From Deltaproteobacteria bacterium (lineage in GTDB: Bacteria > Bacillota > Desulfotomaculia > Desulfotomaculales > JAGUVT01), in the NCBI GenBank assembly GCA_020062745.1, contig JAGUVT010000068.1, positions 1 to 56,860 on the forward strand: a stretch of 56,860 nt of DNA. The letters are read 5' to 3'. Below the pieces are notes generated by a model. It did not search any database, was not told the origin of the DNA, and saw only the letters and a list, made by a program, of their open reading frames with translations. Shown one piece after another: positions 49,577 through 56,812 of the stretch; the first letter of the stretch is position 1; every line of letters starts with the position of its first letter. The position numbers and the translations under genes are program-made.

Positions 49577-49922
49577 CGTCCGGCATCCCTTCGAGCTCTG
49601 TACGGGTTACGCCGAACCGTTTTAGAACATCATCCATGTCTACTAGCGATTTTGGGGTTTTGGTATGCTCGACAAGGCGGCGGATCGCCAACACGGCATG
49701 AAAAAGCTCTTCCACTCTTTGCTCTTCCAGCAGCAGTTCCCTGTATTCGTTGATGTTAATAAGCACGGCTTCTACTTCCTGTCCTCTTGTAACGAAGATC
49801 GGGCGTTTTCGGGTCTTGTCCAGGTACGCCCCCAGATTTTTGCTTAGTTTAGACGAGGAAACCAACTGCCCCGGACTGAGCAAGACGGGATCATCTGGAT
49901 CGTTCATGGTTACTACACTCAT
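49560..49922 (-). CDS. Phd/YefM family antitoxin (partner of RelE-like toxin)
   Basis: A 120-residue protein with a Phd/YefM core: LVSSSKLSKNLGAYLD, then RPIFVTRGQEVEAVLININEY, split here as RPIFVTRGQE and VEAVLININEY. A longer helical C-terminal part should bind the toxin. ATG 49922 is preceded on the minus strand by AAAGGAGTC, and by a strong promoter with an overlapping inverted repeat. It is first in a two-gene operon with the RelE-like toxin. Confidence 0.82.
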   Translation of the reverse strand: MSVVTMNDPDDPVLLSPGQLVSSSKLSKNLGAYLDKTRKRPIFVTRGQEVEAVLININEYRELLLEEQRVEELFHAVLAIRRLVEHTKTPKSLVDMDDVLKRFGVTRTELEGMPDDAVDG

Positions 49923-49972
49923 TTCCTTAGCCAGACTCCTTTACGTAGATATTGTATGAATCCTTTGCGTAA

Positions 49973-50001
49973 ATTATACACCTTGAAATTACGCATTTCA
50001 A
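49973..50001 (-). promoter_or_regulatory. promoter and operator of the Phd/RelE operon
   Basis: On the minus strand: TTGAAA (49996-50001), a 17-base spacer and TATAAT (49973-49978). An inverted repeat TTGAAAT-TACGC-ATTTCAA (49983-50001) covers the -35 and most of the spacer, as expected for antitoxin autorepression. Confidence 0.7.
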
Positions 50002-50047
50002 CTCGGCAGCATGAACATCTGGAAAAATGCTGTGATAAATAAATACG

Positions 50048-50156
50048 AACCCTGGTTCAAAAGAACCAGGGCCTGCGATGTAACTTTGGTCAGGAGTTTA
50101 CCCGCTTCCAAAATGCGCTTCCAGGTAACTGCATACCTGCCTGGCGAATTCGTCAA
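50048..50156 (-). pseudogene. duplicated 3' fragment of a HepT-domain gene (block B)
   Basis: These 109 bases match 48051-48159 with three differences, and read on the minus strand give DEFARQVCSYLEAHFGSG-stop, the C-terminus of the HepT domain with one Met-to-Leu change. The downstream hairpin is also copied. No upstream coding part is left, so this is the end of a lost paralogue. Confidence 0.8.
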
Positions 50157-50168
50157 CGCGGCATGAGC

Positions 50169-50245
50169 GTCTATCCTGAAAATTAATCGCCACCTGTCTG
50201 TTGGCAGTAACCAGTAGTGTGACAGAGAACCGTCCCCTGGCTCAG
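50169..50245. repeat. 77-bp direct repeat, copy 1
   Basis: GTCTATCCTGAAAATTAATC through GAGAACCGTCCCCTGGCTCAG is the same, as far as I can read, as 51127-51203. The two copies flank the RHH/PIN pair, so the pair could have arrived or been duplicated as a unit, or could be lost by recombination. Confidence 0.85.
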
Positions 50246-50255
50246 GAATTAGGAA

Positions 50256-50741
50256 TTAGGGCTTGAAAACAGTAATTTCCTCTATGTTGTCAAAGTCTGT
50301 ATCTGAAGTTATAAGGTTGATACAATCTGATTTTTGCATGGCGGCAATCAGCAGGGAATCGTTTGTTAACAATCCATGCTTCTCTCTCACCTTCTGGCTT
50401 AACCGGCAGTCTTCAATACTGCAGGGGATTACCTGGATTCCCATGGCGGGAATTTTCAGGCCGCAGGTATAGTCGCTCAACCCCCTCACAATTTCCGGGT
50501 GTTTCTTTAGTTTCCCGGCTGTATTTCCGGGCTGGATAAAACCTTTATGAACCGCCTCAATCGTCATCAGCCGGTGTATTACCTCCAGCACCGTCTGTAC
50601 CGTGGTGGTTCCTTTAAGTGATCCTCTTTCACAGCGCTCCAGAAAGCGGGAGCATTCCTCTGAGATGCCCGTGAAATGATAAATAAAAATATTTGCGTCG
50701 ATAAAAACCGGCAGGCCGTCTTTGATTTCATCAAGCGTCAA
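50256..50741 (-). CDS. PIN-domain (VapC-like) toxin
   Basis: A 161-residue PIN ribonuclease. The acidic residues are visible in VFIDANIFIYHF (Asp), VLEVIHR (Glu), LLTNDSLLIAAM (Asp) and ITSDTDFDN. I start it at TTG 50741 on the minus strand, eight bases after GGAGGAGGAA, overlapping the antitoxin end by 11 bases. The frame is open further upstream inside the antitoxin, but that part is not PIN-like. A dead copy of the start lies at 49141-49209. Confidence 0.83.
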   Translation of the reverse strand: MTLDEIKDGLPVFIDANIFIYHFTGISEECSRFLERCERGSLKGTTTVQTVLEVIHRLMTIEAVHKGFIQPGNTAGKLKKHPEIVRGLSDYTCGLKIPAMGIQVIPCSIEDCRLSQKVREKHGLLTNDSLLIAAMQKSDCINLITSDTDFDNIEEITVFKP

Positions 50742-50967
50742 AAAACAGTTCCTCCTCCATGATCTGATCAACCACGTTTTTAGGAGCAGGAATGACGCCC
50801 CGGGTGGCTTTGACAACAGAACCGCTCAGTTCATTGTTTTCTGCTTCCAGGTATTTTTCTAAGGCTTCCTCAATTACTTCGTTGATTTTTTTACTTCTGC
50901 GCAAAGCCAGGGACTTTGCTTTTACTATTAATGGTTTTCTAAGTGAAGTGCCGATTTTTTGTCGCAT
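50731..50967 (-). CDS. ribbon-helix-helix antitoxin (VapB/CopG-like)
   Basis: A 78-residue protein with a ribbon-helix-helix-like N-terminal half (LIVKAKSLALRRSKKINEV, then IEEALEKYLEAE) that should bind DNA as a dimer. A flexible C-terminal half ends IMEEELFFDA and should bind the PIN toxin. ATG 50967 has a GGGGTG site upstream and a consensus promoter with an inverted repeat. The gene order is antitoxin then toxin. Confidence 0.75.
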   Translation of the reverse strand: MRQKIGTSLRKPLIVKAKSLALRRSKKINEVIEEALEKYLEAENNELSGSVVKATRGVIPAPKNVVDQIMEEELFFDA

Positions 50968-50987
50968 AAAAATTCACCCCGCATAAT

Positions 50988-51022
50988 ATTATATTGTCTA
51001 GATATTATTATGTCAATCTAGA
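50988..51022 (-). promoter_or_regulatory. promoter and operator of the RHH/PIN operon
   Basis: On the minus strand: perfect TTGACA (51011-51016), a 17-base spacer and perfect TATAAT (50988-50993). Inverted arms TCTAGAT and ATCTAGA (50997-51003 and 51016-51022) are 12 bases apart and overlap the -35 and the spacer, which fits RHH antitoxin autorepression. Confidence 0.8.
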
Positions 51023-51126
51023 AAAACCGTCGAAAAATCATTTGATAATATTTTTGAATTAAACAAGCTTGTGGAACCGGATGAACCGGATGGATACAGG
51101 AATTATGTATTGTGTCCCCGGAATTT

Positions 51127-51203
51127 GTCTATCCTGAAAATTAATCGCCACCTGTCTGTTGGCAGTAACCAGTAGTGTGACAGAGAACCGTCCCCTGGCT
51201 CAG
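51127..51203. repeat. 77-bp direct repeat, copy 2
   Basis: Second copy of 50169-50245, in the same orientation. It lies just before the promoter of the AbrB/PIN operon. Confidence 0.85.
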
Positions 51204-51235
51204 TCCAAATATTTGAGGCGGTTAAAAAAGAAGTG

Positions 51236-51290
51236 TTGACAGTCCTTATCAATATGATTAGAATGTAAGAAGTAATGCATGCCTTACTTC
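51236..51290 (+). promoter_or_regulatory. promoter and operator of the AbrB/PIN operon
   Basis: TTGACA (51236-51241), a 17-base spacer and TAGAAT (51259-51264). An inverted repeat GAAGTAA / TTACTTC (51269-51275 and 51284-51290) lies at the transcription start, suiting an AbrB-type autorepressor. Confidence 0.75.
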
Positions 51291-51307
51291 AGGGGGAGTG
51301 GTTTGTT

Positions 51308-51586
51308 GTGGAAAGGATGAAGGTTACTGCCAAGGGCCAGGTGACATTACCAAAAAACTTGAGAGAAAAACTTAAAATTAAAGAGGGAAATTACCTGGAG
51401 GCCTTTATTAGAAGGAACGAACTGGTAATCAGGCCTCTTCCCGACAGGCCGGAAAGGGAGCTTTTACTTGAATATTGCAAGAAAAACGCATCCCGGCGGG
51501 TTGGTATTAATGATGCCCGCCGTATTCTTTCGCGGGTACCTTTTTCGCTGTCCAAGAGGGTTCGCCAGTTGCGGGAGGAGAGGTAA
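51308..51586 (+). CDS. AbrB/MazE-type swapped-hairpin antitoxin
   Basis: A 92-residue protein. MKVTAKGQVTLPKNLREKL is a clear AbrB/SpoVT N-terminal DNA-binding motif, followed by KIKEGNYLEAFIRRNELVI. The C-terminal half is basic and should contact the toxin. I choose GTG 51308 after AGGGGGAG; the upstream in-frame ATG at 51275 lies within the operator. It overlaps the PIN toxin by one base (TAATG). Confidence 0.82.
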   Translation: MERMKVTAKGQVTLPKNLREKLKIKEGNYLEAFIRRNELVIRPLPDRPERELLLEYCKKNASRRVGINDARRILSRVPFSLSKRVRQLREER

Positions 51587-52023
51587 TGGCATCATATTAC
51601 CTCGATACCAGCGCCCTTTTTAAAAGATATGTGCAGGAAGAAGGTTCGGATGTTGTAAACTCTCTTTTTGATAAAGGAGAACCCCTTTTTATTGCGGCGA
51701 TAACCCTCTGCGAGGTAACGTCCAACCTGCGCAGGCTCGTTGACGTTGATGAAATAATAAAAGGTGAAGAGTTTGCTGTTTTGCGGGCTACCTTTCTTGG
51801 AGATGTGGGGGATACCATCCTGGAAGTAATAGAATCGACAACTGAAATAATACTCTCAAGTCTGGATCTTGCTTCGAAAAAGTATCTTACCCCCATAGAC
51901 GCCATACAGCTTGCCACTGCCCTCTCCCTGGCGGAGAAACCGGTATTTGTTTGCTCGGATCAGAAATTACTCCGGCTTGCTGTTGAAAATGGTCTTGCTG
52001 TACTTGACCCAACGGGGCCGTAG
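51586..52023 (+). CDS. PIN-domain (VapC-like) toxin
   Basis: A 145-residue PIN protein. YYLDTSALFKRYV gives the first Asp, ITLCEVTSNL the Glu, LTPIDAIQLATAL the next Asp, and VFVCSDQKLLRLA the last. These are all four positions of an active PIN ribonuclease. The ATG shares one base with the antitoxin stop, so production is coupled. It is the second PIN toxin of the island and differs clearly in sequence from its neighbours. Confidence 0.85.
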   Translation: MASYYLDTSALFKRYVQEEGSDVVNSLFDKGEPLFIAAITLCEVTSNLRRLVDVDEIIKGEEFAVLRATFLGDVGDTILEVIESTTEIILSSLDLASKKYLTPIDAIQLATALSLAEKPVFVCSDQKLLRLAVENGLAVLDPTGP

Positions 52024-52125
52024 TTTTGTCCAGGTGATCCGATTGTCACTATTGTTGTTTAAGGTTCAAATTAGGCACCTCCTTAAACAATGAATTATGT
52101 AGTTATGTTATAGCATATATTCCTC

Positions 52126-52154
52126 TTTACGCAGAAGACAACTCATGCTAAAAT
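52126..52154 (+). promoter_or_regulatory. possible promoter of the HTH/PIN operon
   Basis: TTTACG, a 17-base spacer and TAAAAT, ending 33 bases before the antitoxin ATG. GCATAT and ATATGC motifs around it may be operator half-sites. Confidence 0.4.
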
Positions 52155-52187
52155 ATGCAATAAAATATTATGGAGGTATGTAGCGTT

Positions 52188-52529
52188 ATGGCGCAGCAGA
52201 ATGAATTTTACACGATACCGGAAATTGCAAAAAAACTGAAGGTTTCTCCTTCTACCGTATGGCGCTGGGTAAAGGCAAAAAAACTGCCGGCCTGCCGGGT
52301 GGGCGAAAAATCGGTCCGGGTACACGAAAGGGATGTGGTGAAATTATTGCAGCCGCTTCATGTTTCACTCGCAAAGGCGCCGCGCGGAATAAGCCGGAGA
52401 GACCTGGTTTTAAAGATCGCGGCCTTGCATAAAGCAATCCTGGAAAGACGGAACGGGCAGCTCCTACCCGATTCGGCCGGTGATCTGTCCGTTTTGAGGG
52501 AGGAACGGGATGGCTACGGTTTGCGTTGA
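52188..52529 (+). CDS. excisionase/MerR-type HTH protein, likely antitoxin
   Basis: A 113-residue protein. Residues about 5-50 form an excisionase-like winged helix-turn-helix (FYTIPEIAKKLKVSPSTV, then WRWVKAKKLPACRVG). The rest is helical. This helix-turn-helix type is used as the antitoxin in some PIN systems. ATG 52188 follows TATGGAGG; the earlier in-frame ATG at 52170 overlaps that site. It overlaps the PIN gene by 20 bases, supporting a TA role over a phage excisionase. Confidence 0.72.
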   Translation: MAQQNEFYTIPEIAKKLKVSPSTVWRWVKAKKLPACRVGEKSVRVHERDVVKLLQPLHVSLAKAPRGISRRDLVLKIAALHKAILERRNGQLLPDSAGDLSVLREERDGYGLR

Positions 52530-52956
52530 CGCTTCTTTCGTTTTAAAGTGGTTTTTGCCGGAAGAACATTCTGATTGCGCCGGGGCTGCTCTTTTGGACT
52601 ACCAGGAGCAGAAAGTTAACTTTGCCGCACCGGGTCTCTTGCCGTTTGAGATAATTTCCGTATTGCGGCGCAAGGTTTATTTCGGCATTCTCCTTCCTTC
52701 AGAAGCAGATGAAGTGTTTTCCTGCTTTATATCCATGAAATTCAAGCTATTATCCGGGAGTCGTCTTAACAGGCAGGCCTGGCAATACGCTGTGTACTTT
52801 AACCGGCCCAATGCGTATGACTGTTTTTACCTGGCGGCGGCAAAAATACTGGCTGTCGGCCTGTGGACGGCAGATCAGAGATTGTATAACGCTACCAGGG
52901 ATAAGCTTCCGTGGGTGAAGTGGGTCGGGGAATACGGCCAGGCCTCTTTGACATGA
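52510..52956 (+). CDS. PIN-domain toxin
   Basis: A 148-residue PIN protein of the group found with HTH antitoxins. VCVDASFVLKWFLPEE gives the first Asp, LLPFEIISVL the Glu, YDCFYLAAAK the third acidic residue and LWTADQRLYNA the last. The ATG overlaps the upstream gene by 20 bases. The likely activity is RNA cleavage held in check by the HTH partner. Confidence 0.8.
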   Translation: MATVCVDASFVLKWFLPEEHSDCAGAALLDYQEQKVNFAAPGLLPFEIISVLRRKVYFGILLPSEADEVFSCFISMKFKLLSGSRLNRQAWQYAVYFNRPNAYDCFYLAAAKILAVGLWTADQRLYNATRDKLPWVKWVGEYGQASLT

Positions 52957-52999
52957 TTTCAGAAGGTGGATGCTTTTGCCAAAGATGAAATCATGACGT

Positions 53000-53269
53000 T
53001 TACAAGGTGCCCAGCGACTCATAACGTGGCTCCTGATTAAGATCAATATTGTTAATAACTGGAAATGTATGCCTTAGTTTTAATCCCAGAAGGACCCATT
53101 CTTCCAATGTGGAACGCAACTCCATTTCACACTCCCTTAATGTTCTTCCAAATGCGACCACGCCTGTACATACAGGAATTCGCCCGGCAAAGGTACCGTC
53201 TTCCAGTTTATCGTACATGGCCTGAGCCATACACTGATTGAGGTAATCTGATAAGACAAAAGAACTCAT
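53000..53269 (-). CDS. HicB-like antitoxin without HicA
   Basis: An 89-residue protein. LEDGTFAGRIPVCTGVVAFG and the following TLRECEMELRSTLEEWVLLGL form the partial RNase H-like HicB fold. The usual HicA toxin gene is missing: only 43 bases separate its stop from the PIN gene on the other strand. ATG 53269 has a weak ribosome site. The promoter lies in the third copy of the dispersed repeat. It may be an orphan antitoxin that neutralises a toxin elsewhere. Confidence 0.72.
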   Translation of the reverse strand: MSSFVLSDYLNQCMAQAMYDKLEDGTFAGRIPVCTGVVAFGRTLRECEMELRSTLEEWVLLGLKLRHTFPVINNIDLNQEPRYESLGTL

Positions 53270-53311
53270 CTTTGTAAAACCCCCAAATGATTTTTCCCTT
53301 GTTTTTGAATC

Positions 53312-53368
53312 TTTTGCTTATAATAATATCCTCTAACCTAAAAAATAGCAATACCAAAGGGGGCTTTA
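53312..53368 (-). repeat. promoter-bearing dispersed repeat, copy 3 (upstream of HicB)
   Basis: On the minus strand: TTGCTA (53346-53351), a 17-base spacer and TATTAT (53323-53328), reading into HicB 53 bases on. The core is shared with 7470-7553 and 49008-49080, but the outer GACAAAACGGG part is missing. Confidence 0.65.
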
Positions 53369-53388
53369 ACATGAATTGTAAACAGCCG

Positions 53389-53427
53389 AAAAAAAACGAG
53401 CCCCGGCTCAAAAAGAACCAGGGGCTC
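53389..53427 (-). terminator. terminator of the surface protein gene
   Basis: GAGCCCC / GGGGCTC arms with a further imperfect pairing inside, followed on the minus strand by eight T residues. A strong intrinsic terminator 16 bases after the stop codon. Confidence 0.85.
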
Positions 53428-53442
53428 GCCGTGTGTTGCGGT

Positions 53443-55599
53443 TTAGATTTCGATTTTAACGGTCTGGGCTGCTTCGTCCCAGGTTACTACAGCGCCGAAG
53501 GCTTCTGCCACCCAGCGGATCGGGAGCATGGTGCGGCCCGGGTCAACGATCTCGGGCGCCACGTCCATGGTAATGGACGCTCCGTTGACCAGCAGGGTGT
53601 TGCTGCCGATCTTGAGCTGGACCACAGTGCCGCTCTTGATCAGGGTCACCGTGTCGTTGGCGTCGTCCCAGATGATGTTGGCGTCGGTCAGACCCAGGCA
53701 GTACGCCACGTAGCGCACCGGCAGGTAAGTCCGGCCGTCCTTGATGTACGGGGCTACGTCCATGGTCTTGGTTTCGTAGACATCGCCGCCCACGGTGTAG
53801 CTGGTGTCGCCGATCTTGAATACGGAAGTGATCTTGGTTTCACCAGGAGCCGGGGTGACGCAGGTGGCCGCCGCAACCTTTGCCGCCCAGTTGACATCCG
53901 GGAAGAGGTCAGAGCTATTGTTTTCTACCAGGCTGCTGCCGCCGATTTTAAGTATTACGTCACCTTCCGGCACGGTCCTGTCCGCCGTCAGCTTGACTCC
54001 CGAGACCTTGATGGTGCTGGGCTTGCTGCTGGTAGATTTTACTTTGACGCTAATGTATCCCCAGTCGTTATCTGCTTCAACCGTACCGAGTCTGAGGTCT
54101 CCTTCTGTTACCTCGAACTTGGGCGCTGTGGCAAACCGCAGGCCCGGAGGCGCTTCGATATACAACCACTTATCTGCCTTCAGGGCTTCCGCTTTGGCTT
54201 CGGTTATGGTGAAGTCCGCGCCCGCCTGGTTCGGCAGACCGATGATAATATCCGGCTTGCCGTCCGCAGTCGCCGTTATGGGAGCTAATACCTTGGCCAC
54301 TACCGCGCTGCCGCTGGCGCCGGCGGAGCCTCCCACTTCAAGGGCGATGTCGCCGGTGTAATCGGCCGCCACGGTGATCTCGCCGCCCTTGAAGACGATC
54401 TTGGTCGGCTTGTCGCCGCTGGAAGCAGTTGTGACCGTGGTCTTGATGATGCGCTTGTCCGTCCCCACTGCTGTCCAGCCGCTGGTGGCGAAACCGAGCA
54501 GGGTGGAGTCGGAAGCGGAAATTGACGGATATTCGCCGTCCCACTTGGCCTTGTCGGGCAGGGTCAGGGTAATGGTGCGACCATCAATCAGGCTGCCCGG
54601 CACGGTTTCCTCGATGGCGAATTTGCCGATTTCCTTCTCGCGCTTGCCGGCGATTATCGTCTTTGTCTCAACGGAGCTGACCTTCACCTCGTAGTCGCCG
54701 TACTTCGCTATTACCGCCGAGGTCGGCACTACCGAGCTCTTGCCGCTGACCGTTACTTCCACATCGCCGAATTTTGCCACCGATTCGTCAACATTAATTC
54801 TTAAACCGGCAATTCGCAAGTATGTAGCTGAGGTAGAGGCAGCATCTACATCAATGTTTAAAGTCCGATCGCTATCAGAAAGTGTGGGAGCGCCCAGCAC
54901 AAGTCCCGCACCCCATACCTGCGTTATAGCGGCTCCTGCAATGTTCCAGGTAAAACCGTTGGGTAGTTTGAACTTGAGACTTGTGTTGCTTACTTCCAGA
55001 TCGCCGGCCAGGGTTTCTTTTACTCTAATGGTGTCAATTGTACCGCCGGCGCTGGTAATTAATACGGCTTTGTCCAGCCCCAGGGTTACCTGGCCGGAAC
55101 CGACGCGGGCAATCAGCACCTCACCGTTGGAGAAACCGGAATTGGGAGCCGCTTCCGCCGTCAGCTTGACGTCGCCCGAAGCGCCGCCGGGAATGGTGAG
55201 ACTGTCGATATTAACGTAAATGTAAGGGACATATACGCCGCTTTCGACTGTATCTACCGTTATTTGGATTCTATTTTCGTCCGTAAAAGTAGTGTTGCCT
55301 GAAATAGCTGTGACGTCATTTGGTTTTCCGTCTACTGACGCCGGTATGGTAACTGTCCCCCTCATTGTGAAATCGGTCGGGAGGCTCAGGTAAACCGTAT
55401 CACCGACTTCCAGGCTGTCGGCGGCGCCGGTTATCGTTACCTTGTTGCCGTCCGTATTTGTCGAACCCGGTGAAACGCTGAGCACTTTCGCCGCACTGTA
55501 GGTCGTCGCTCCCAGCGCCGATCCCGCCAGGGGCAGCAGCATGGCCGCCAGCATGGCCAGGGTCAGGAGTATGGAAACGATTCTCCTGTTTTTCTTCAA
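53443..55599 (-). CDS. large secreted surface protein with copper-amine-oxidase-like C-terminal domain
   Basis: A 718-residue exported protein. The signal peptide (about 1-30, cleavage near SALGATT) is followed by some 560 residues of repeated beta-rich modules with many Thr, Ser, Val and Gly. The C-terminus (about 595-718) is a copper amine oxidase N-terminal-like domain, with two related units (DVAPYIKDGRTYLPVRYVA and DVAPEIVDPGRTMLPIRWVA). This domain is common on surface proteins of this bacterial group and does not imply amine oxidase activity. The TTG start at 55599 follows AAGGAGGG. It may be an S-layer or wall protein; there are no SLH repeats. Confidence 0.8.
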   Translation of the reverse strand: MKKNRRIVSILLTLAMLAAMLLPLAGSALGATTYSAAKVLSVSPGSTNTDGNKVTITGAADSLEVGDTVYLSLPTDFTMRGTVTIPASVDGKPNDVTAISGNTTFTDENRIQITVDTVESGVYVPYIYVNIDSLTIPGGASGDVKLTAEAAPNSGFSNGEVLIARVGSGQVTLGLDKAVLITSAGGTIDTIRVKETLAGDLEVSNTSLKFKLPNGFTWNIAGAAITQVWGAGLVLGAPTLSDSDRTLNIDVDAASTSATYLRIAGLRINVDESVAKFGDVEVTVSGKSSVVPTSAVIAKYGDYEVKVSSVETKTIIAGKREKEIGKFAIEETVPGSLIDGRTITLTLPDKAKWDGEYPSISASDSTLLGFATSGWTAVGTDKRIIKTTVTTASSGDKPTKIVFKGGEITVAADYTGDIALEVGGSAGASGSAVVAKVLAPITATADGKPDIIIGLPNQAGADFTITEAKAEALKADKWLYIEAPPGLRFATAPKFEVTEGDLRLGTVEADNDWGYISVKVKSTSSKPSTIKVSGVKLTADRTVPEGDVILKIGGSSLVENNSSDLFPDVNWAAKVAAATCVTPAPGETKITSVFKIGDTSYTVGGDVYETKTMDVAPYIKDGRTYLPVRYVAYCLGLTDANIIWDDANDTVTLIKSGTVVQLKIGSNTLLVNGASITMDVAPEIVDPGRTMLPIRWVAEAFGAVVTWDEAAQTVKIEI

Positions 55600-56065
55600 A
55601 CTGTTTTCCCTCCTTAAAAAATGATGAGCTTCACTGGTAAACTACATTTGCCAAAACTTCTTTCGCTGATTCTTCAAAACCGCCTGTGAAATATCCCCGT
55701 TTCCCCGCTTAAAGCCGGCCTGAAAGGAAATTTGTTCGGTTGTTTCCTTTTGCAAAAAAAGATGCCGGGCTTTTTAAAAACTTGCGGGTGGCGCATCCCC
55801 CCTTTGAGTGTTCGGAGCCGCTTTAAGCCGCGGAATCAAAAGCAAAAGAGAGCTGAAGAAAACCTTGACCTCCGCTCTTTTAAGGGTTTTTGTTTCCCGC
55901 GCTCTCGACTCTCTCACTGATTAGTTAGACAAAAAAATCCTCCCAAAAGTTCCATTCGGAAGGAAAAAATTTTTCTTAACCGGTATTTTTTTGAGTGCAA
56001 ATCTTGATTTACTTAGAGCCGGGTTTATTAGTTAAAAATTATTGCCAGGGCTTAAAAAAACCTTA
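55600..56065. other. long gene-free leader region of the surface protein gene
   Basis: About 466 bases with no convincing gene. The plus-strand open frame at 55732-55920 has no ribosome site or family likeness. On the minus strand it would be the leader of the surface protein gene; I see several short GC hairpins but no riboswitch I recognise and no consensus promoter. Confidence 0.6.
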
Positions 56066-56096
56066 TTGACAGCAGAACCCGGTAACATTATAATGT
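56066..56096 (+). promoter_or_regulatory. promoter and operator of the last RHH/PIN operon
   Basis: Perfect TTGACA (56066-56071), a 17-base spacer and perfect TATAAT (56089-56094), with a 12-base palindrome ACATTATAATGT (56085-56096) centred on the -10 box, suiting RHH autorepression. Only 18 bases separate the -10 from the antitoxin ATG, so the leader is very short. Confidence 0.8.
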
Positions 56097-56112
56097 CGGT
56101 GAGGTGATGTAG

Positions 56113-56370
56113 ATGCGTAGGACACAAATTTATCTGGAACCTGAGCAGCACAGGGCGTTAATGCAAGAGTCGGCAAAGAAAGGGGTTTCTCTGGCCGGGC
56201 TTATCCGTGAAGTTGTAGCGGATTACCTTAACCGGGAAAAAAGACCGGGGAAACCGGGCAAAGAAATTTACATGGGCCTCGTGGGGCTTGGGCAAAGCGG
56301 GCTGGGTGATGTTTCTGAGCGCCACGATTATTACCTGGCGGAGGCTTTAAAAAGTGACCATAATGGTTGA
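56113..56370 (+). CDS. ribbon-helix-helix antitoxin (CopG/VapB-like)
   Basis: An 85-residue protein beginning MRRTQIYLEPEQHRALMQES, the classic RHH beta strand and first helix, followed by GVSLAGLIREVVADYL. The C-terminal half (from about 45) should bind the toxin. ATG 56113 follows GAGGTGATG. It overlaps the PIN gene by 17 bases. Confidence 0.85.
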   Translation: MRRTQIYLEPEQHRALMQESAKKGVSLAGLIREVVADYLNREKRPGKPGKEIYMGLVGLGQSGLGDVSERHDYYLAEALKSDHNG

Positions 56371-56776
56371 TACCGGGGCCTGGTACGCGCTTGCCGACAC
56401 CTCCGACGTCAATCACCAGCGGGCAAAGGCTTTTTATCAGCAGGTTGCGGGAGATATATCACTGGTTACCACTGATGCCGTCATGACAGAGACGTGGTTG
56501 CTCTTAACCGCAAAGTTGGGCCGGACGGCCGCCCTTGCTTTTTGGCAAACTTTGCGCGGGGCCGGCATACGGGTTGTCTGCCTTATTGAAAACGATCTCG
56601 AAGCAGCCTGGCATATTGCCAACTCTTATGCCGATCAAAGCTTTAGTTTTACCGATTGTACTACTTTTTCCATCATGGAGCGCTTGAGAGTATCCGACGT
56701 GTTTACTTTTGACCTGCATTTTTTAGTATACAGGTACGGTATTCGCCGGCAGAAGTCTTTTGCCTGTATGCCGTAA
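56354..56776 (+). CDS. PIN-domain (VapC-like) toxin
   Basis: A 140-residue PIN protein. MVDTGAWYALAD gives the first Asp, VMTETWLLL the Glu, FSFTDCTTFSIME the third and VFTFDLHF the last acidic residue. All active-site positions are kept. The GTG at 56354 follows GGCGGAGG; the ATG at 56363 is an alternative. It is the last gene of the window and is followed by a GTCATTG-type repeat. Confidence 0.85.
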   Translation: MTIMVDTGAWYALADTSDVNHQRAKAFYQQVAGDISLVTTDAVMTETWLLLTAKLGRTAALAFWQTLRGAGIRVVCLIENDLEAAWHIANSYADQSFSFTDCTTFSIMERLRVSDVFTFDLHFLVYRYGIRRQKSFACMP

Positions 56777-56812
56777 GAGGCTGTCGCAGAACCCTGTTTT
56801 GTCATTGTGAGG
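56777..56812 (+). repeat. GGCTGTCG...GTCATTGTGAGG repeat end
   Basis: GAGGCTGTCGCAGAACCCTG then TTTTGTCATTGTGAGG resembles the outer part of the promoter-bearing repeat (49052-49080) joined to the end of the GTCATTGCGAG elements. This links the two repeat families. Confidence 0.55.

Noticed and set aside
52957-52999. A HicA remnant downstream of HicB
   Set aside because: The 43 bases translate to nothing resembling HicA in the three minus-strand frames.
55732-55920. 62-codon plus-strand frame in the surface protein leader
   Set aside because: No ribosome site, no recognisable family and composition typical of noncoding sequence.
55600-56065. A cyclic-di-GMP or molybdenum-cofactor riboswitch
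   Set aside because: The conserved core sequences of those classes were not found on either strand.
48101-56776. An integron cassette array of TA genes
   Set aside because: The modules lie on both strands, have their own promoters, and I see no attC-like sites or integrase; local duplication explains the repeats better.
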